Below are positions 62,872-64,000 of a stretch of DNA of 64,000 nt, piece after piece (position 1 is the stretch's first letter; every line of letters starts with the position of its first letter). The notes beneath the pieces were generated by a model that had not been told where the DNA came from, did no database searches, and saw nothing but the letters and a program-made list of their open reading frames with translations. The stretch spans positions 7,512,501 through 7,576,500 of the forward strand of contig JALGPY010000008.1 in NCBI GenBank assembly GCA_023055425.1, in the 5' to 3' direction. A program made the translations under genes and the position numbers. This stretch comes from Linanthus parryae (lineage: Eukaryota; Streptophyta; Magnoliopsida; Ericales; Polemoniaceae).

Positions 62872-64000
62872 ATACGACTACTACTAATACTACAGCGGAG
62901 GAAAAGAATTGTAGTGATTCTTTTTGTAGGGTGCTTGCTTACCGGCATTATGCGGTATGAATGGAAATGACGCTCTGCTCATTATTTTTAGGGAATGCTC
63001 TGCCTAATTTTAGTCGCTCCGTGTTATTTGCTAAGAAAATTTATTGTACCAGATTTTTATCATATGACACAACACTTTTTTTCTAACCCTGCAATGAAGT
63101 GCCTGGTATTTTTTTTCTTAGAATGTTTGAAATATTTTCTAATGTTTACATATGATTTATCATTTCTGTTAAATAAGATACATTTAAAAGGGGGAATCCA
63201 TAGGACTGGTTGAAGCCCAAAATCTTCACTTGCAAGCCTGGTTTTTCGGTGTATCTATTTGTGATAATGAATAGGGTAATGATTCTTACAAAACAGAAAA
63301 TGATTCTTACAAAGCCACTAACATCATTTGTGCAATTTCATTGATCATTAGATGCATAAATAATGTTAGTGAATTTGTAAGAATAATTTTCTACTTTGTA
63401 AGAATCAATCCCCTAATGATATCTTTTTTTAAAAATTGTAGTGTCAAATTCCAGTCTCAACATTCGTAAAAGTGATATTTTATATGAAAAACGTGTTTTT
63501 TTAATGTACTTCACGGATTCCATTCATGATATTTCACGGATTTGAACTAAGACTCCTTCAGCTTCGCAAGGATTTTGAGCATGGATTTGGATTTGATTGG
63601 TTGTAGGATCGGGTTAAATTTCACTACAAAACCATGCTCGTGATTTGATTTGAGTGGAACATTGTATTTTAGCTCGAACATTTCCTTCACAATTTAATGG
63701 ATTTCAAATGACTACCAAACAAATGGAAAGTGTCGATTATGTAGTTGATGTTTCCAACAACATTGCATGTGCTCGTGGGGTGATTCATCGAAATTTTAGC
63801 TCGAACTATTCCGATCCTGGTTTGTAGTAACTCAAACTGATGAAACAAGTAGGTTGATTCGAGACTTGAGTTTTATCAACTGTGTGTCTGAGATGGATTC
63901 GCTCGATATTGCATATTGGATTCATCTAGAGTGTTGTAGCTTTAAGGTCTATTTGTTTAGCTTTTTTTTTAAGAATAGCAAATTATATCTAAACAAGAGG
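62872..64000. other. GR-derived 3' flank and spacer of repeat 3, to the window end
   Basis: Follows the same course as 28641-29640 (TTGCTAAGAAA..TTTATTGT; GATTTGGATTTGATTGGTTG; TCTAGAGTGTTGTAGCTT), plus one MITE at about 63266-63414. The sequence ends where, in repeats 1 and 2, the spacer before the next SPH gene begins. Confidence 0.75.
63266..63414. mobile_element. Small inverted-repeat MITE (about 149 bp), only in repeat 3
   Basis: Left TAGGGTAATGATTCTTACAA and right TTGTAAGAATCAATCCCCTA form an inverted repeat, with a second ATTCTTACAAA and CACTAACAT inside. Repeats 1 and 2 lack it (GTGATATGAATATC near 29026 and 36841). TA at both edges would fit a Mariner-type insertion; the flank comparison also allows a longer duplication (ATGA-AT). 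Confidence 0.75.

Overview
The window reads as nuclear DNA of a flowering plant, almost certainly a eudicot. Genes are split by AT-rich GT-AG introns, there are small secreted S-protein homologues (a land-plant family), and LTR retrotransposons and small inverted-repeat elements are abundant. I cannot name the species. All gene models below come from reading splice sites and family conservation by eye.

Layout. (1) 431-7758 (+): the last 12 exons of a GBA2-type non-lysosomal glucosylceramidase (GH116); its 5' exons lie outside the window. (2) About 9480-21090 (+): a complete 16-coding-exon cytosolic/peroxisomal-type glutathione reductase (494 aa) with a 5'-UTR intron; its introns hold several DNA-transposon insertions. 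(3) 19.7-64.0 kb: a tandem array in which the 3' end of the glutathione reductase gene plus an S-protein homologue (SPH) is repeated. Repeat 0 is the real gene end plus SPH1 (23558). Repeats 1 and 2 carry only reductase exons 14 and 16 as pseudogene pieces plus SPH2 (31322) and SPH3 (38543). Repeat 3 is split by large insertions and runs off the window just before its expected SPH. (4) 39903-56563: a 16.7-kb insertion with a clean 5-bp target duplication (GAATT), inside which sit a Ty3/gypsy chromovirus (45509-55604), a CACTA element inside that, and a Mutator-like element inside the CACTA. (5) 56906-62561: a decayed Ty1/copia element with both LTRs, its 3' LTR split by another inverted-repeat element, followed by the last pseudo-exon of the reductase.

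How the parts relate. The two complete or near-complete housekeeping genes (glucosylceramide hydrolysis; NADPH-dependent glutathione reduction) show no functional link beyond being neighbours. The SPH genes are intact, intronless and share a TATA-like box about 60 bp before the ATG, so they may be expressed. SPH2 is a patchwork of SPH1 and SPH3, which points to unequal crossing-over and gene conversion. Elements present in one repeat and absent at the matching site in another (empty sites) allow the duplication and insertion events to be ordered.

No tRNA, rRNA, CRISPR or bacterial-type feature was seen. No wholly new molecular system was found. The most unusual observations are the GR-fragment/SPH co-amplification, the SPH2 mosaic, a hairpin-loop micro-inversion between two solo LTR copies, and the asymmetric LTRs of the 16.7-kb insertion.
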